64,000 bases of DNA from Butyriboletus loyo (Eukaryota; Basidiomycota; Agaricomycetes; Boletales; Boletaceae), in NCBI GenBank assembly GCA_038093515.1, contig JBBPSI010000095.1, positions 1-64,000 on the forward strand, read 5' to 3'. Shown here one piece after another: positions 31,384 to 44,099 of this stretch; the stretch's first letter is position 1; every line of letters starts with the position of its first letter. Position numbers and translations under genes: made by a program. Under the pieces are notes generated by a model that made no database searches, had not been told where the DNA came from, and saw only the letters and a list, made by a program, of their open reading frames with translations.

Positions 31384-33356
31384 TTATCTGTTTGCGCCTA
31401 ACAGGGCGTGAGGTGTCATGACAAGCTGTACCATCATCAGAACAAAACGCACTGGGCCCGCCACACTCGGATCCGCAGCACGTTCTCCGCTACGGGAAGG
31501 ATCTTCGTTCGGCTGGTTGGGAACCGTGGCCTTGGCACGCGATTTGCGCTGCGATGCGTGGTGAGTCTCTGCATACAAATCCGAGGAATAGCGAACCTTT
31601 CGCCTTCTGGTGAATCCTGTGGATGTTCGCTAAAATGAAATATTAGGCACACCGCACCCCATCGTCTAACAAAGGAAGAACACTCACTGCTTGACGTTCA
31701 GCTGCAGCCATCCTCGAAGGGCCCTCGTTTGTGGCATCCACTCTCGCTGGGGAGTGGGAAGGAGATTGATGATCCGCGGGTTGGCGTGGCTTTCCGGAAC
31801 GTCGACTGGGCCTGTCTGAAGTGCCGTCCATCTTACTTTTTCCCAGTAGCAACTTTTTAAATATCGAATGACGACCTTGCGATGACTGGACAGTATCAAA
31901 GTTGTCCCCCGGTAGCCGATCCTCTCGGGGATCAGCAGCGGAGGTCGGGGACGGTGGCTCCAGCAGCGTCAACACAACAGCAATATATAGAAAGAGGTCG
32001 CCACTAACCTCGTCGAAGTTAAATTCGGCCACTGGCGTGGTTGGTGGTACCTCGTGCTATGTCATCGTGAGAACTTGCGCCGAGGGGGACACGAACGAAA
32101 GGATACCTCGAGGAGCTCATCCCTATCTTCACTATGTCCCTCAGACTTGAGTGGGCCAGATTTTCCAGGACCTTCCTGTTATATATATGCAATAGAGTCA
32201 GCGTAACTCTTTCAGTGACAAAATGAGAACTCCTACCAGATTGGAGTTGGCTGGGTTGTCATCATGACCATCCGAGGTCGATGGCTGCTCATCTTGTCCT
32301 TCCTCGCTAGTAGACACCTGATGGAATGAGGCTTATCTAACATGCTGGGGCTATGAGAGCACCAGTACATACATGGAAAGGACCATAAATGTCAGGGAGA
32401 ATATTGCTGAGATCATGAATATCAATTTTCCCGTCCTGTCGTCCGGTTGCGAGATAGCTGCTGTCTGAAGAAACAGCAATTGGCCGTGACCATTTGCGAC
32501 CCTCAATGATAGGGCCAATGCGAGTCAGCGTCGATGGGTCCAGAAATGAGATTGAATGCAATGTGAGGATGGCAATGAATTTCCCATTGGCAGCTAGAGC
32601 GATAGAGCAGATGTCGTCACTGCCATCATGGAGAATTGGTGATTGAGCAAGCTGGGAGCCAGTGGAGGTGTCAAAACACCTGATCTTGTTGTCGAGGGAT
32701 GTCGCAAAAATTTGTTGACCATTGCTTGACCATGCAAGTGGGGTGACTGAGAATCGTCCAGGCATGGCACTTTCGATTGTGATGAGCTTGTCGCCATTGT
32801 GACTATCAAAAATGCGGATGGAGCCTGGCTTGAAGCAGGCAGTGGCGATGTGATCCCCCCCTGGGGAGAATTTGATTCCAGTGACTTGCCAGTCCAGTCG
32901 GAGCGGGCCAACAAGTCTCTTTCCACTTGTGATGCTCCAAATGCTCACGTCGCGTTCGTAAGTCCCGGTAGCAAACGTGCTCGAATCCGGAGAGATGTCG
33001 ACCGTCAACACATCATTTGTGCCATCTACGTCGATGACCTTTTCAAGCACCTTCGCATCCCATACACTTGCGCCCTGAGTCGTTCCGCACACCATCCATT
33101 TGTGATCGCTCGATGCTGAAACAGCTTGTAACTTCATGTTTGCCCGCGTTCCGACCTCTTGTCCATCTGCAAGTCGCCATCTTCGAATCCCATCCTTACC
33201 CCCACCTAAAACATGCTTTCCATCAGGGTGGAAAATGACTGCATGTACAAAGTCAGAGTGACCAGCGTCAAGGACTATTGTTGGGTCTTACCGAATTGTT
33301 AGTATATACCCAAACACTCATTGGAGCTGCTACGCACCGGTATTCGTCGACGACAT
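31384..33356 (-). CDS. WD40-repeat protein, copy C (first of the array)
   Basis: Exons at 33,338-33,356; 32,373-33,274; 32,237-32,317; 32,107-32,175; 32,009-32,050; 31,688-31,957 and 31,384-31,629 keep frame throughout and give about 542 residues. The large exon carries a full set of WD40 blades (GIRRWRLADGQEVGTR, SITSGKRLVGPLRL, GSIRIFDSHNGDKLITI, CFDTSTGSQLAQSP). The tail has an acidic exon (EEGQDEQPSTSDGHDD), a PLKSEGHSED exon, TPVAEFNFDE, a PPSPTSAADPRED...GKPRQPADHQSPSHSP exon and a basic RKVRYSSDLYAETHH exon. The presumed role is a protein-interaction scaffold; target and cell compartment are unknown. There is no signal peptide. The final stop may be read-through of an intron (GGCCCA|GTGCGT donor). 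Confidence 0.78.
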
Positions 33357-34079
33357 CTTCACCAATGGTACACAATCGTCGGCGTTGAAAAGTCAAGGAA
33401 TAACGTGTTTCGATTTACTCGTAAGGCACAAAGTTGCCGTATAAACACGTCTCCGCATTCTTAATATGGTCTGTTCAGGCAGGTGCCTCGTGTCTTTGGC
33501 GCTTGTACTTGCTCGGATCCCAGTTAGGTGACCCTTAGGCAAGTAAGTAACCAACATCGCCGAAACTTTCCTGCTTTGCCAAGGGAAGTCTGTGATTGCT
33601 CATCATATCTTTGGCTACAGGATTTAGTTCACGACGCGTGTACAATGCGCGTCAGACCGGCTTGCGATATAATGTGACAGCAATGTACGTCTGTGCTCCG
33701 CCCTTTCTGCCCTTGCTTTGTAGCCTGAAGTAGGTCAACCAAGCCAACGTCTGCCAACGATGATTAATGCCGCCGCTCAGAATGACAAGTCAGATGCAGT
33801 GTCTGTCTCTTCAGCCACGCGGTCGTCTGTATCGATGAATTCATCTCGCATTGCACCTTTGCCCCTTATCCATTTGACACCAGATTCCCACAGGCCAGGT
33901 TGCCCTCGGTCTACCTCACGTACATTTGGGGTCAATGCTGAGGGTTGCTCGCAGCCTCTACCCATTCGTTTGTATTTCCCGTGTCCTCATTAAGGAAAAG
34001 GTATCGAATTCCAGCCACTACTAACACCCCAACATTCCATTTCAGGTAACATTTCAGTCCTGGGAGGGAGTCCTGCGGT
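33357..34079. repeat. WD40 5' flank of copy C and island filler
   Basis: The first 300 bp match the upstream flanks of copies D and F almost base for base in places ('ggtctgttcaggcaggtgcctcgtgtct'). From about 33,735 the segment with 'cgatgattaatgccgccgctcagaatgacaagtcagatg' also occurs at 39,490 and, shortened, at 43,475. A 77-codon ORF at 33,760-33,993 is part of this repeat and is not supported as a gene. Confidence 0.5.
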
Positions 34080-34735
34080 GAGCTCTACTGGTGAGTCGAA
34101 TAGTGGCATGCGCCATTCACGCCGCGCGATGGTAATGACATTGATGGGCAGCCAAAGGACGATGGCACTGCTGTGGTCCAACATTTAAAACTTGGGGACA
34201 TGCGAAGTAGACGAGGGCGATATTTGAAGATCCGCAGCCCATCCGTGGTTGAGAGTGGGCAAAGACAAATCTCCCGAGTAAGCAGAGAACGCGAGAACAT
34301 TGACGGAGCTAGGCCAACGTTGCGATCAAGGTTAGTTTGACGTTCTTGTCTGGTTTTATTGTCTTAATCAGGTGAATATATGTATTCTACAAGATCAGAA
34401 ATGGCTGGGGCCTCTGGTGCACGACGGTTCTGACGAGGACGTGGGGCTGCGTGGTTACAATCCAACGACCAGCGTAACGATGGAGAATGATGTCGATAGG
34501 ACACCGCGACCGGGATGGGCAGCTTGGCAGGAGTCTCTGGTCAGTGACTGGCCCCGATGGTCCTACTTCAGCTCAGCAACGATGCTGCATACCTCACTGC
34601 CCATCAACGACTTGGAGCTTTTCTTATCGCAAGACTTGCGTCCCACATGGCTGTCGGGGGTGACGAACGAGAGTACAGCTTGGATGTCGAATTTGGAAGT
34701 GGTGGGACCGTGTACGGCGCGGGAGCGGGGAGAAG
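34080..34735. repeat. Copy of decayed repeat X
   Basis: It has the diverged 'agtggcatgcgccattcacg' landmark at about 34,100, a middle block matching 1,800-1,950, and on the minus strand at about 34,700-34,600 the peptide remnant TTSKFDIQAVLSFV, then HVGRKSCDKK. This copy keeps the longest open minus-strand frame of the repeat (34,772-34,563). Its right end is fused directly to a HEL117-like pseudogene fragment. Confidence 0.5.
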
Positions 34736-35335
34736 GTGCATGGTGGATGAAGTCGATTTGGCGACGTATCACCCTTGGGCAGCGGTGGCCATGCTCAGAG
34801 GACCGTCAGCGACGGCAACCGCATTATCGGACCCACCCTCCCATCCGCATCAGACCTCGTCCTTGCGAGAGAAACCGCATCTGAACACCAAGCCTCTGAA
34901 CGAGACCTCAAACGGAAACGGGGTGGTGCAGAGGGGAACGAATGTCTGGAAGACACGGTGGGACCGAAAGAAGTGGGGCGAGAGGGGATGTTAGAGAAGA
35001 AACGTGCGCGGAGAGAGAACGATCGTGCGTTTCGGGAGAAGGGGGACGATGGGTATGAAGCGGACGAATCGCGTCGACGTTGCTTGGCGGCGGAGATAGT
35101 TTCAGAGATCAATTATGTCTGCATGTTTCTTACCACGCTTTGTGACTGACGCCTATGACAGGATAGCACGATGAGATACTTCCCGGAAACGATTCGAAGT
35201 AGAAGCGTGTGTCAGCACGAGAAGACAAGACCGCGACAGCGCATGAACGTACCGTCGCAATGCACGAGAAAGACAAGGTGACTATGGACATGTTCCAACA
35301 GCTTGCTAAACAACGGTTCAGATAGTCTTACAGCC
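34735..35335 (+). pseudogene. HEL117-like pseudogene copy 1
   Basis: The DNA matches 30,185-30,761 of the intact gene closely, including intron 4, but starts abruptly inside exon 4 and lacks the first half. ALVLARETASEHQ-type text (34,850-34,890) and GREGMLEKKRARREN (34,980-35,020) are preserved. Two substitutions change conserved residues, a short insertion lies near 35,070, and exon 5 has a stop (AAG TAG at about 35,197). This copy is the youngest of the four by eye. Confidence 0.85.
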
Positions 35336-36096
35336 ATTGTACACGTTATCGTGAGTACACCCTCATGCTATCATCGTATACTGGCAATACACGGCCCATC
35401 GCTTACATGGTGTTCTATCCGTGGATGTGTCATGCGGTCTCGAGCTGAACATACTTACTTTGAGCCGGCGTCGGCGAATAGACACGCCACATACTCTTCT
35501 CTTGATACGTGTGTGGTACTACTATTGGCTCGGATACAGCATGACGATGGCACCCCGTTCATATGCCTGGATGACATGTACACCCATATCCTGTCGTCAG
35601 AGACTCGTCCTTATACAAAAGATCAAATACCGAGAAAAGTTGACGTGCCCGCCAAAAGCTGGGACATCCCATCAGATGCACGCCCTCGTCTTGAAAGATA
35701 TTCTGTAACCATGCAACAGCTTTGAACGCTACAAGTTGATACGAACTTGTAGAACTACACAATCGATGCTCCCGAACCTGCGATCCAGAGTAGAATTCAC
35801 ATGCGTTGGATAGAATCACTGGGTTAGTGATACATACTGACACTACACAGTGATACGAACTCGTAGAACTATATAATTGATGTTCCCGGATCCATAAGAT
35901 CTATGTGTTGGATGGAATCACTGCGTCTCGTCATGTGCCCCCGGGCGGATACACAACATCCATGCGGGTAACCTGATTGCAAGGGTAGCATGGTCTGATC
36001 CTTGCTGATGCTGATCCACTGTGAGTCTGACAATGTAAACCAAATGAGATCATGCGCACCATTACCTGGACCCCCACGACGGAGGGTTCAGATGGA
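35336..36096. repeat. Duplicated 3'-flank block before WD40 gene D
   Basis: It matches 30,762-31,383 with one internal duplication: 'gatacgaacttgtagaactacac' appears at about 35,738 and again near 35,850, giving about 100 bp of direct repeat. The conserved minus-strand terminal frame seen after gene C is also present here near 36,020-35,930. Confidence 0.55.
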
Positions 36097-38077
36097 TTAT
36101 TCTTTGTTTGCGCCTAACAGGGCGTGAGGTGTCATGACAAGTCGTACCATCACCAGAACAAAACGCACTGGGTCCGCTGCACTTGAATCTGCAGCACGTT
36201 CTCCGCTACCGGAAGGATCGTCGTTCGGTTGGTCAGGAACCGTGGCCTTTGCAGGAGATTTAGGCTGTAGTATCTGATGAGTCACTGTATACGAATCCGA
36301 GAAACAGAACCGAACCTGTCGCTTTCGGGAAATGCCTGTGGTCGTTCGCTAAGATGAAATGTTAGATACCGCTCCGATTGTCTACCAAAGAAAGAATACT
36401 CACTCGCTTACGTTTACCCGCAGCCATCCACGAAGGTCCCTCGCTTGTGGTATCCACTCTCGCTGGGGAGTGGGAAGGAGATGGACAATCCGCGGGTTGG
36501 CGTGACTTTCCAGAACGTCGACTGAGCTTGTGTGAAGTGCGGTCCTTCTTGCTCTTTCGCGGAAGCAATTTTTTTAATATTGAATGACCCCGCGATGACT
36601 GGACAGTATTAATGTTGTCCCCCGGTAGCCGATCCACTCGGGGATCAGCAGCGGAGGTCGGGGACGGTGGCTACAGCAGCGTCAACACAACAGCAATATA
36701 TAGAACGAGGTGGCCACCAACCTCGTCGAAGTTAAATTCGGCCGCTGGCGTGGTTGGTGGTACCTCATGCTATGTCATCGTGAGAACTTGCGCCGAGGGA
36801 AAACGAACGAAAGGATACCTCGAGGAGATCATCCCCATCTTCACTATGTCCTTGAAACTTGAGTGGGCCGGATTTTCCAGGACCTTCCTGTCATATATAT
36901 GCAACGGAGTCAGCATAACTCTTTCAGTGACAGAATGAGAACTCCTACCGGATTGGTGTCGGCTAGTTCGTCATCATGACCATCCGAGGTCGATGGCCGC
37001 TCGTCTTGCCCTTCCTCACGAGTAGACACCTGATGTAATGAGGCTTATCTGACATGCTGGGGCTATAAAAGCACCAATACATACGTGGAAAGGACCATAC
37101 ATGTCAGGGAGAATCTTGCTGAGATCATGGATATCGATTTTCCCATCCCGTCGTCCAGTTGCGAGATAGCTGCTGTCCCAAGAAACAGAAATTGGCCATG
37201 ACCATCTAAGGTCCTCGATGACAGGGCGAATGTGAGTCACTGTCGATGGGTCCAGAAATGAAATTGAATACAATGTGAGGATAGCAATGAATTTCCCATT
37301 GGCAGCTAGGGCAATAGAACAGATTTCATTGTCGCCGCCATGGAGAATTGGTGATTCAGCAAGCTGGGACCCAGTGGAGGCATCGAAAGATCTGATCTTG
37401 TTGTCGGGGGAGGTCGAAAAAATTTCTAAGCCATCACTTGACCATGCAAGTGGGATGACTGAGGACCATCCAGGTATGGTGGTATTGATTGTGATCAGCT
37501 CAGTGCCATTGCGAGTGTCGAAAATGCGGATGCTGGAGCCATTGGAGCAGCAAGTGGCGATGTGGTCGCCATTTGGGGAGAACTTGATTCCATTGATAGC
37601 TTTTTCATGTTGGAGCGGGCCAACAAGTCTCTTCCCACTTGTGATGCTCCAAATGCTCGCTTCCTTGGTATCTGCATTCCCAGTAGCAAATGCGGTCGAA
37701 TCCGGGGAGATGTCAACAGCAAACACCCTGTGTGTTCCCTCGACGTCGTTCATCTTTTCAACCACCTTCGCATCCCACACGCTTGCACCTTGATCCTCGG
37801 TTCCACACACTATCCATTTATGATCGCTCGACGCTGAAACGGCAAGTAACTTCATGTTCGTTTGCGTTCCGACCTCTTGACCATCTACAAGTCGCCATCT
37901 TCGAATCCCATGGTTTCCCCCGCCTAAAACATGCATTCCATCAGGGTGGAAAGTCACTGCCCATACATGGCCAGAGTGACCAGTGTCAAGGACTATTGTT
38001 GGGTCTTACTGAATTGTCAGTATCATATACCCAAACACTCGTCGGAGCTGCTACGCACCAGTATTTGTCGACGACAT
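36097..38077 (-). CDS. WD40-repeat protein, copy D
   Basis: It starts at ATG 38,077 (MSSTNT), with the large exon from about 37,996 to 37,085 fully open and the same six-part tail, ending at 36,097. Blades read GIRRWRLVDGQEVGTQ, WIVCGTEDQGASVWD, SIRIFDTRNGTELI and SYLATGRRDGKIDIHDLS. The tail has EEGQDERPSTSDGHDDE, KSGPLKFQGHSEDGDD, AAEFNFDE, PPSPTSAADPRVDR and a basic SRKRQVRFCFSDSY exon. In blade sequence it is nearer copy F than copy C (shared GNADTKEASIWSITSG). It is presumably a scaffold, with the partner unknown. Every junction I checked keeps frame. Confidence 0.75.
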
Positions 38078-39020
38078 CTTCACCAATGGTACACAGTCGT
38101 CGGCGTCGAAATCTCAAGCAACAAGGGGTTTCGGTTTTCTCGTGGGGGGCACGAAGTTGCTGTATACACACGTTTCCACATTCGTAATATGGTCTGTTCA
38201 GGCAGGTGCCTCGTGTCTTTGGCGCTTGTACTTGCTCGGATCCCAGTTAGGTGACCCTTAGGCAAGTAATTAACCAACATCGGCGAAACTTTCCTGCTTT
38301 GCCAAGGGAAGTCTGTGATTGCTCATAATATCTTTGGCTACGAGATTCGGTTCACGACGCGTGTAAAATGCACGTCAGACCGACTCGCGATATAATATGA
38401 AAACTCTGGGCGCACCCAAACTCCACAGGAATGTACGTCTGTACTACTTACTCACTCAGACCACGTCGTGTTCGCATGTGGCACCGACCGGGTGTTCTCG
38501 CCCTTCTTACGCGTCTTTTATTCTGATGAAATCGGCACTCAACATCGACAACCCCGATCACGAACTATTCGTGTACTTCGACCAACGTCCAACGCTCACT
38601 CGAGCTGGCGGACATTTATGCAACCCGTAGTCAGTAAGCTTCCATCCTTCGCGACATTGACACTGACGAGTTGGCTAGATGCGAATATTCCATTTGATAT
38701 CTTGTTCGCACCTTGGAATCTACGCTACATAGAAGCTGGCGCGGTAGTTGCAACGTCGCCCTGTCGAATGTATATGGTATTACACCCTGTATAGCGAGCC
38801 GACAGAAGCAAAATAAAAAATGTAGGTCGTGCATTTTTTATTTCATTTCCAGCAATCTAACACAATCTGAGCACTCATCCCACAAACCAAATGATGGCAG
38901 TAGCAAGTCCACCGACTCTCTGGGCCTCGACTCCGGGGATAGTCACGCCACGATGTGTGTGAGCTCGGCATGTAATCAATCCAAAGTCGACCTCGGATAC
39001 CTACAAAGCCGTTCATTGAC
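38078..39020. repeat. WD40 5' flank of copy D and duplicated filler
   Basis: It matches the flanks at 47,247-48,100 and 52,450-53,360, including 'gcacccaaactccacaggaatgtacg' (38,410; 47,596; 52,737) and the 'acttcgacc..catttatgca' segment. From about 38,850 to 39,020 the DNA has no match I can see. No gene is supported. Confidence 0.5.
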
Positions 39021-39480
39021 GTCAAAACTCTAGTTGGTGGGCGGTGCCGTCTCGCGACATCGGAACCCGGTGAAAAGAAATTGATACAAAGTACAAGGAA
39101 GAAGACGAGAGGGACAAACCGTTTCTATTCCCGCAGTGTGCGTGCTTTCTTTCACGACTTCTACCCACCCGCAAGTAAGTAGAATTCCACTCCAGCCAAC
39201 CAGCGCGTATTTACAGCGCATCATCGGAAATCTAGCAGCGACGTGCCCGTCAAGGGACTTGACAACGATAACGATCTTATCAATGCCATTTGGTTAGTCG
39301 GCGCTCTGGAAAATGAATCGGATGCACCCTTCGGGTTCCCCAAGGTATCTGTGAAGTCACCCCCTGACCGCATCGTACCAACTCCCATTTGGGAACGTGG
39401 ACCTTCCACGTTGTTTGCCATGCTCTCTCGGCCTGCTCAATATCGCCCTTGCCGCCCTTGCTTTGTAACCTGAAATAGGT
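39021..39480. other. Possible captured exon fragment
   Basis: A plus-strand frame at 39,243-39,473 reads well as protein (VKGLDNDNDLINAIWLVG, then NESDAPFGFPK), with a GTATCT donor-like site after the latter. It is not present in the other units of the array, so it may be an exon brought in from elsewhere. I recognise no family and see no start or end. Confidence 0.25.
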
Positions 39481-40390
39481 CAACGTCCGCCAACGATGAT
39501 TAATGCTGCCGCTCAGAATGACAAGTCAGACGCAGTGTCTGTCTCTTCAGCTGTGCAATCGTCCGTGTCACGGAATTCCTCAAACGTTGTGCTAAAGTGT
39601 TGGGAGTATATCCAACGAAGGCGATATGCGCGTCTGTGTGATTCAGTGCACGTTGTTGTTTAATGTGTTCTACTGCTATTCAAGGCGGGATCGACGCGCC
39701 ATATTTCGATATTCCGATGAACAGGCAGAATCGACAACCCCCATGCCGACCTGTCCCGGTACTTCGACCGACATCCAAGGCTCACCCAAGCTGCATTGTC
39801 GCCCTCACTCGCCCTCTCTGTGTCAAGGACCGCACTCGCAATGTGTGGATTCTTACCGAAACGGTGCTGTCACTGGTTTCATCCTTCCCTAATCTTTCGT
39901 ACCATTACTTTACACCTCTTTTTTTATATCCCTATCGACTTGTCTCGCTGGCTCGTTCCTTTCTCTCTCTCTTTTCTTTAATGAATCTCATACTCTTTTA
40001 TGCTACTTCAGCTTGCATCATGATTGTAGGGCGTTTTTAGCATCGTTTTTGGGGCGCTCTCTCGTTCGTTTGGCTCGATCACACGCGTCCTTGTTTGTTT
40101 TTCCTCTAATTTCCCCTCGCTTTTCGTTTGGGTTTCCGTGATTCCATTTCTTCCTTTGTCGTTTTCTGGTACTATACATGCGTCACTTGTTTCTCTATAC
40201 AAACGAGGAATGTAAGGTCGACAGACATATTTATTTGGATGCGTCCATGAGGGGGAACAGGTAGACGAATGACTCTATAGCTGCGTATCAAACAATGGCC
40301 CGTAAACATTTGCGTGCATCTATGCCTGATCGGTGACCTCAAGTGAATATCCAGCTCAGGATGTAGGCGGGCGTATCGGGATGTAACATG
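39481..40390. repeat. Repeat filler and repeat T, upstream of gene E 3' end
   Basis: The part at 39,481-39,560 matches 33,735-33,820. From 39,700 a 'gatattccgatgaacaggcagaatcgac' segment (also 47,980 and 53,080) leads into repeat T (39,830-40,240), which ends in 'acaaacgaggaatgtaaggtcgac'. This is the same order as left of genes A and B, so gene E belongs to that subtype of unit. Confidence 0.5.
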
Positions 40391-40655
40391 ATTCATACTG
40401 ACACTACAAGGTAGACCTACACAATTGATGCTCCCGGACCTGCAATCCGAGTAGAATCCACACGTGTTGGATGGAATCACTGGGTCTCATCATGTGCGCC
40501 TGGGCGGATACATAGCATCCATGCAGGTAACCTGATTGCAAGGGTAGCATGGCCTGATCCTTGCTGATGCTGATCCACCGTGAGTCTAACAATGTAAACC
40601 AAATGAGATCACGCGCACCATTACATGGACCCCGACGACGGAGGGTTCAGATGGA

Positions 40656-42709
40656 TTATTCTCTGTTTGCGCCTAACGGAGCGTGAGGTGTCATAACAAG
40701 TTGTACCTTCATCAGAACAAAACGCACTGGGTCCGCAGCACGTTCTCCGCTACCGGAAGCATCTTCGTTCTGACGGTTGGGAACAGTGGTCTTGGCTTGC
40801 GATTTACGCTGTAGTGTCTGATGAGTCCCTGTATACAAATCCGAGAAATAGTAACGAACATCTCGCTTTCTGGAAATTCCCGTGGTCGTTCGCTAAGATG
40901 AAATGTTGGATACCGCACATCCAACTGTCTAACCAAGGAAGAATACTCACTCGCTTACGTTGACCTGCGGCCATCCGCGAGGGTTCCTCGTTTATGGCAT
41001 CCGCTCTACGTGGTGAGTGGGGAGGAGATCGGCGATCGCCAGGCTGGCGCGGCTTTCCCGAAAGTCGAAACTTATGCAAAGTTGGCTCCTTGTTACCCTT
41101 TCTCTCTAGCCATTTTTTGAATATCGAATGGCCGTGTGATGACCGGACAGTGTTGAGATTTTCCACTGGACATGCCGATGCCACAGGCAGGGCATTTGAT
41201 GACTGTAACATGGTATGAGATGGGTCCAGTAGTAGTATCTGATCCTCTCGGGGATCTGCAGCGGAGGTCGGGGACGGTGGCTCCAGCGACGTCAACATGG
41301 AAGCAACAAAAAACAAAATGATCACCAACCTCGTCAAAATTGAACTGAGGAGCTGGCGCGCTCGACGGCACCTCGTGCTATGCTATCGTGAGAACTCACT
41401 TTGACGGGGAAAACGAATGAACTGATACCTCGAGGAGATCATCACTGTCTTTGCTGTGACCTTCGGACTCGAGTGGGCTGGATTTCCCTGGATCTTCCTG
41501 TTACACATACGCAAGGGAGTCAGCGCAATTATTTTGGTGACAGAACGACCACCTCCTACCAGATTAGGGTCAGGCAATTCATTGTCATGGCCGCCTGATG
41601 TCAAAGGTTGCTCATCTTGTTGTACTTCCACGCGAGAAGATACCTACATAGTTTTTCAGCATGGGGGATGAAACGGGGCTTGTCTGATGTGCCAGGGCTA
41701 TGATGGCACAAATGCTTACATGGAAAGGACCATACGGTTTAGGGAGAATCGTGCCGAGACTGCGAATGATAATTTTCCCGCGATCTCGTCCAGTCGCTAT
41801 ATAGCTGCTGCCTGGGGAAATGGCAATCGACTGCATGTGTATGGTGTCCTCGATGATGGCGCCAATGCGAGTCAGTATCGACGTATCCAGGAACGTGATT
41901 GAATGCGGTGCGACGGTGGTGATGAATTTGTTGTTGGCAGCTAGAGCAATAGAGTATACATGATTGTTATCGCCACGTACATTGAGAATTGGCGATTCTG
42001 CAAGCTGGGAGCCGGTGGAGATATTGAATGACCTGATTTTATCGTCGCGGGATACAGCGAAGATTCGCTGACCGTCTCCTGACCATGTAAACGGAGTGAC
42101 TGGGCTCCATTGGTGTATGATGGCGTCGATCGTGATGAGCTCGTCTCCGCTGCGACTGTTGAAAACACGAATCGAGCCAAGCCTGCAGGCAGTGGTGACA
42201 AGCTCGCCATTCGGCGAGAATTTGATTCCGGTGACTCGATCGTTATGTCGGAGTGGGCCGACGAGTCTCTTCCCGCTTGTGATGCTCCAAATGTTCGCCT
42301 TCCTGTCCTTGGTCCCAGTCCCAGTGGCAAACTTGGTCGAATCCGGGGAGACATCAACCGCAGACACGTGATTTGAGCCCTCCACGCTGACGGTCCTTTC
42401 ATGCAGCTCGCCATCCCACACACTTGCCCCCTTCTTGGCCCCACACACAATCCATTTGTGATCCTTTGACAGAGAAATGGCGGTCAAATCCATGCCTGTT
42501 TGCCTTTGCACCTCTTGACCATCCGCAAGTCGCCATCGTCGAATCCCACCCTCACCCCCGCCCAAAAGATGCTTCCCATCGCGCTGGAATGCGACTGCCA
42601 ACACCGGGTCTGGGCGATTGGTGTCCAGTACTATTGTTTGCTCTTACTGAATGGTTAATGTTGTCACGGTCTCTCCTTAGAGGTGCTACGTACCAGTACT
42701 TGTCGACAT
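40656..42709 (-). CDS. WD40-repeat protein, copy E
   Basis: ATG at 42,709 (MSTST) leads over a short intron to a large open exon (about 42,632-41,721). It reads GGEGGIRRWRLADGQEVQ, WIVCGAKKGASVWDGE, FNSRSGDELITI, RSFNISTGSQLAESP and SYIATGRDRGKIIIR. The tail follows the family plan, with VSSRVEVQQDEQPLTSGG, SPLESEGHSKDSDDLLE, APAPQFNFDE and a longer PPSPTSAADPREDQ exon that carries an extra segment near SHTMLQSSNALPVASACP. The last exon ends at 40,656. It is the most diverged of the intact array copies and has no HEL117-like fragment beside it. It is presumably a protein-binding propeller with unknown targets. Confidence 0.75.
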
Positions 42710-44099
42710 CCTCACCAATGGTACACAATCGTGGATGTCGGAATGTCAAGGCACAAGGCGTTCCAGTTTACTCGTCGGGTGCAAAATTAATTGTTGCATA
42801 AACACGTTTCCTTATTCTCATGGTCTGTTCAGGCAGTGCCTCATTTATTTAGCGCCTCTTACTTGAATCCCAGCTATGCGACGAACGCAGTCCACATCAA
42901 AACTTGCCCTTGTTGCTATGCATAGTCTTTCCCCGGAACCTCCAAGTGCTCGTCATGTTTTGGCTACAGGACTTGGTTCACGACGGGTGTACAATCCACG
43001 TTAGACCAACTCCCGACACACCAGTGTACAGATACGGCACCTCAAACACCAGACGAATGTGTTCCGTAACATAAAATACAAATGTACGTCTGTGCACCAA
43101 TTTAAACCATGTTACATTTACATGTATGGGCTAGGCGCTTTCGCTTTTCCTACGTGTCTTTCCAGAACTGGAATGGCTGCGCTCCTATCCACTGCTACGT
43201 TGACACTAGAAATACCCTTTGACGCTCAGCGCTCAACGACCAGGCTATCTCACAGACAGCTACGATATTACTCTCAAGTGCTATACTGAGGTATCACACC
43301 AGACAGGTGACATATCAATGTACAGGGTACCCAGACTCCAGTGTGGAATTTGCTCGAGTCACGTCACATTCGCGTGGCCAACTTGACGAAAATCAAAGAA
43401 AGATCTGTTTGCAAGCTTGGCTCAATATCGCACCTGCCGCGCTTGCTTCGTAGCTTGAAATAGGCCAACGTCCACCAATGATGATTAATCCTGCCGCTCA
43501 GAATACTTTCATTCCGATCAATGGGTAAGATCGACAACCCCGATCATGAACTGTCAGTACTCCGACCAATATCCAAGGCTTCCTCGAGCTGGTGGACATT
43601 GATGCACCCCGTAGTCTATCCCTCTTCACTTCGCCCGGACCATCGAATTTCTCATTTTTTTCAGCTTCCTTTCAGCTTACACCACGACCTTGCGTGTTTT
43701 TGGCATCATTTTTGGGTCTCTCTCTCGTTTGCTTGCCTGTTTCATCGTAGGTGCAATGAGGAGCCCACCCGAGTCGTCATCACCATCTGCCTAGTACAAG
43801 GGACGACCTATCGAGCCCCTAAACTCACCCCGTCGTCGAGGTCCATTCAAGATGAAGCCTAGAAAAAGCCAGCCAAACCTACGTCAGACACTCTCGGAGC
43901 TCTGCCATTCACCGTCTCGATTCCCTTGACTGAGCAGAGGCTCGTTTCAATCTAGCCGAGCACTGCGAACGGCAATGAATTTTCGCACATATCACGTTCA
44001 CGTTTCTTTACGTGTTGCATCACAGCATGGAGTCCAGAGAGATGGTATAGGTATTTGACCCATCTTCATTCTCTGCATAGGCCGGCGACTTGTAACCAC
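42710..44099. repeat. WD40 5' flank of copy E and duplicated filler
   Basis: The stretch 43,475-44,099 matches 48,130-48,770 closely, including 'aatctag.cgagcactgcgaa.ggc' and 'gtttctt.acgtgttgcatcac'. This shows that the unit holding copy F and the unit holding the chimera came from one duplication. No gene is supported. Confidence 0.5.

Noticed and set aside
42096..42376. Plus-strand ORFs opposite the WD40 exons (for example 88-172 codons long)
   Set aside because: They are the antisense of conserved WD40 codons; similar shadows occur opposite every copy and vanish where the sense frame breaks.
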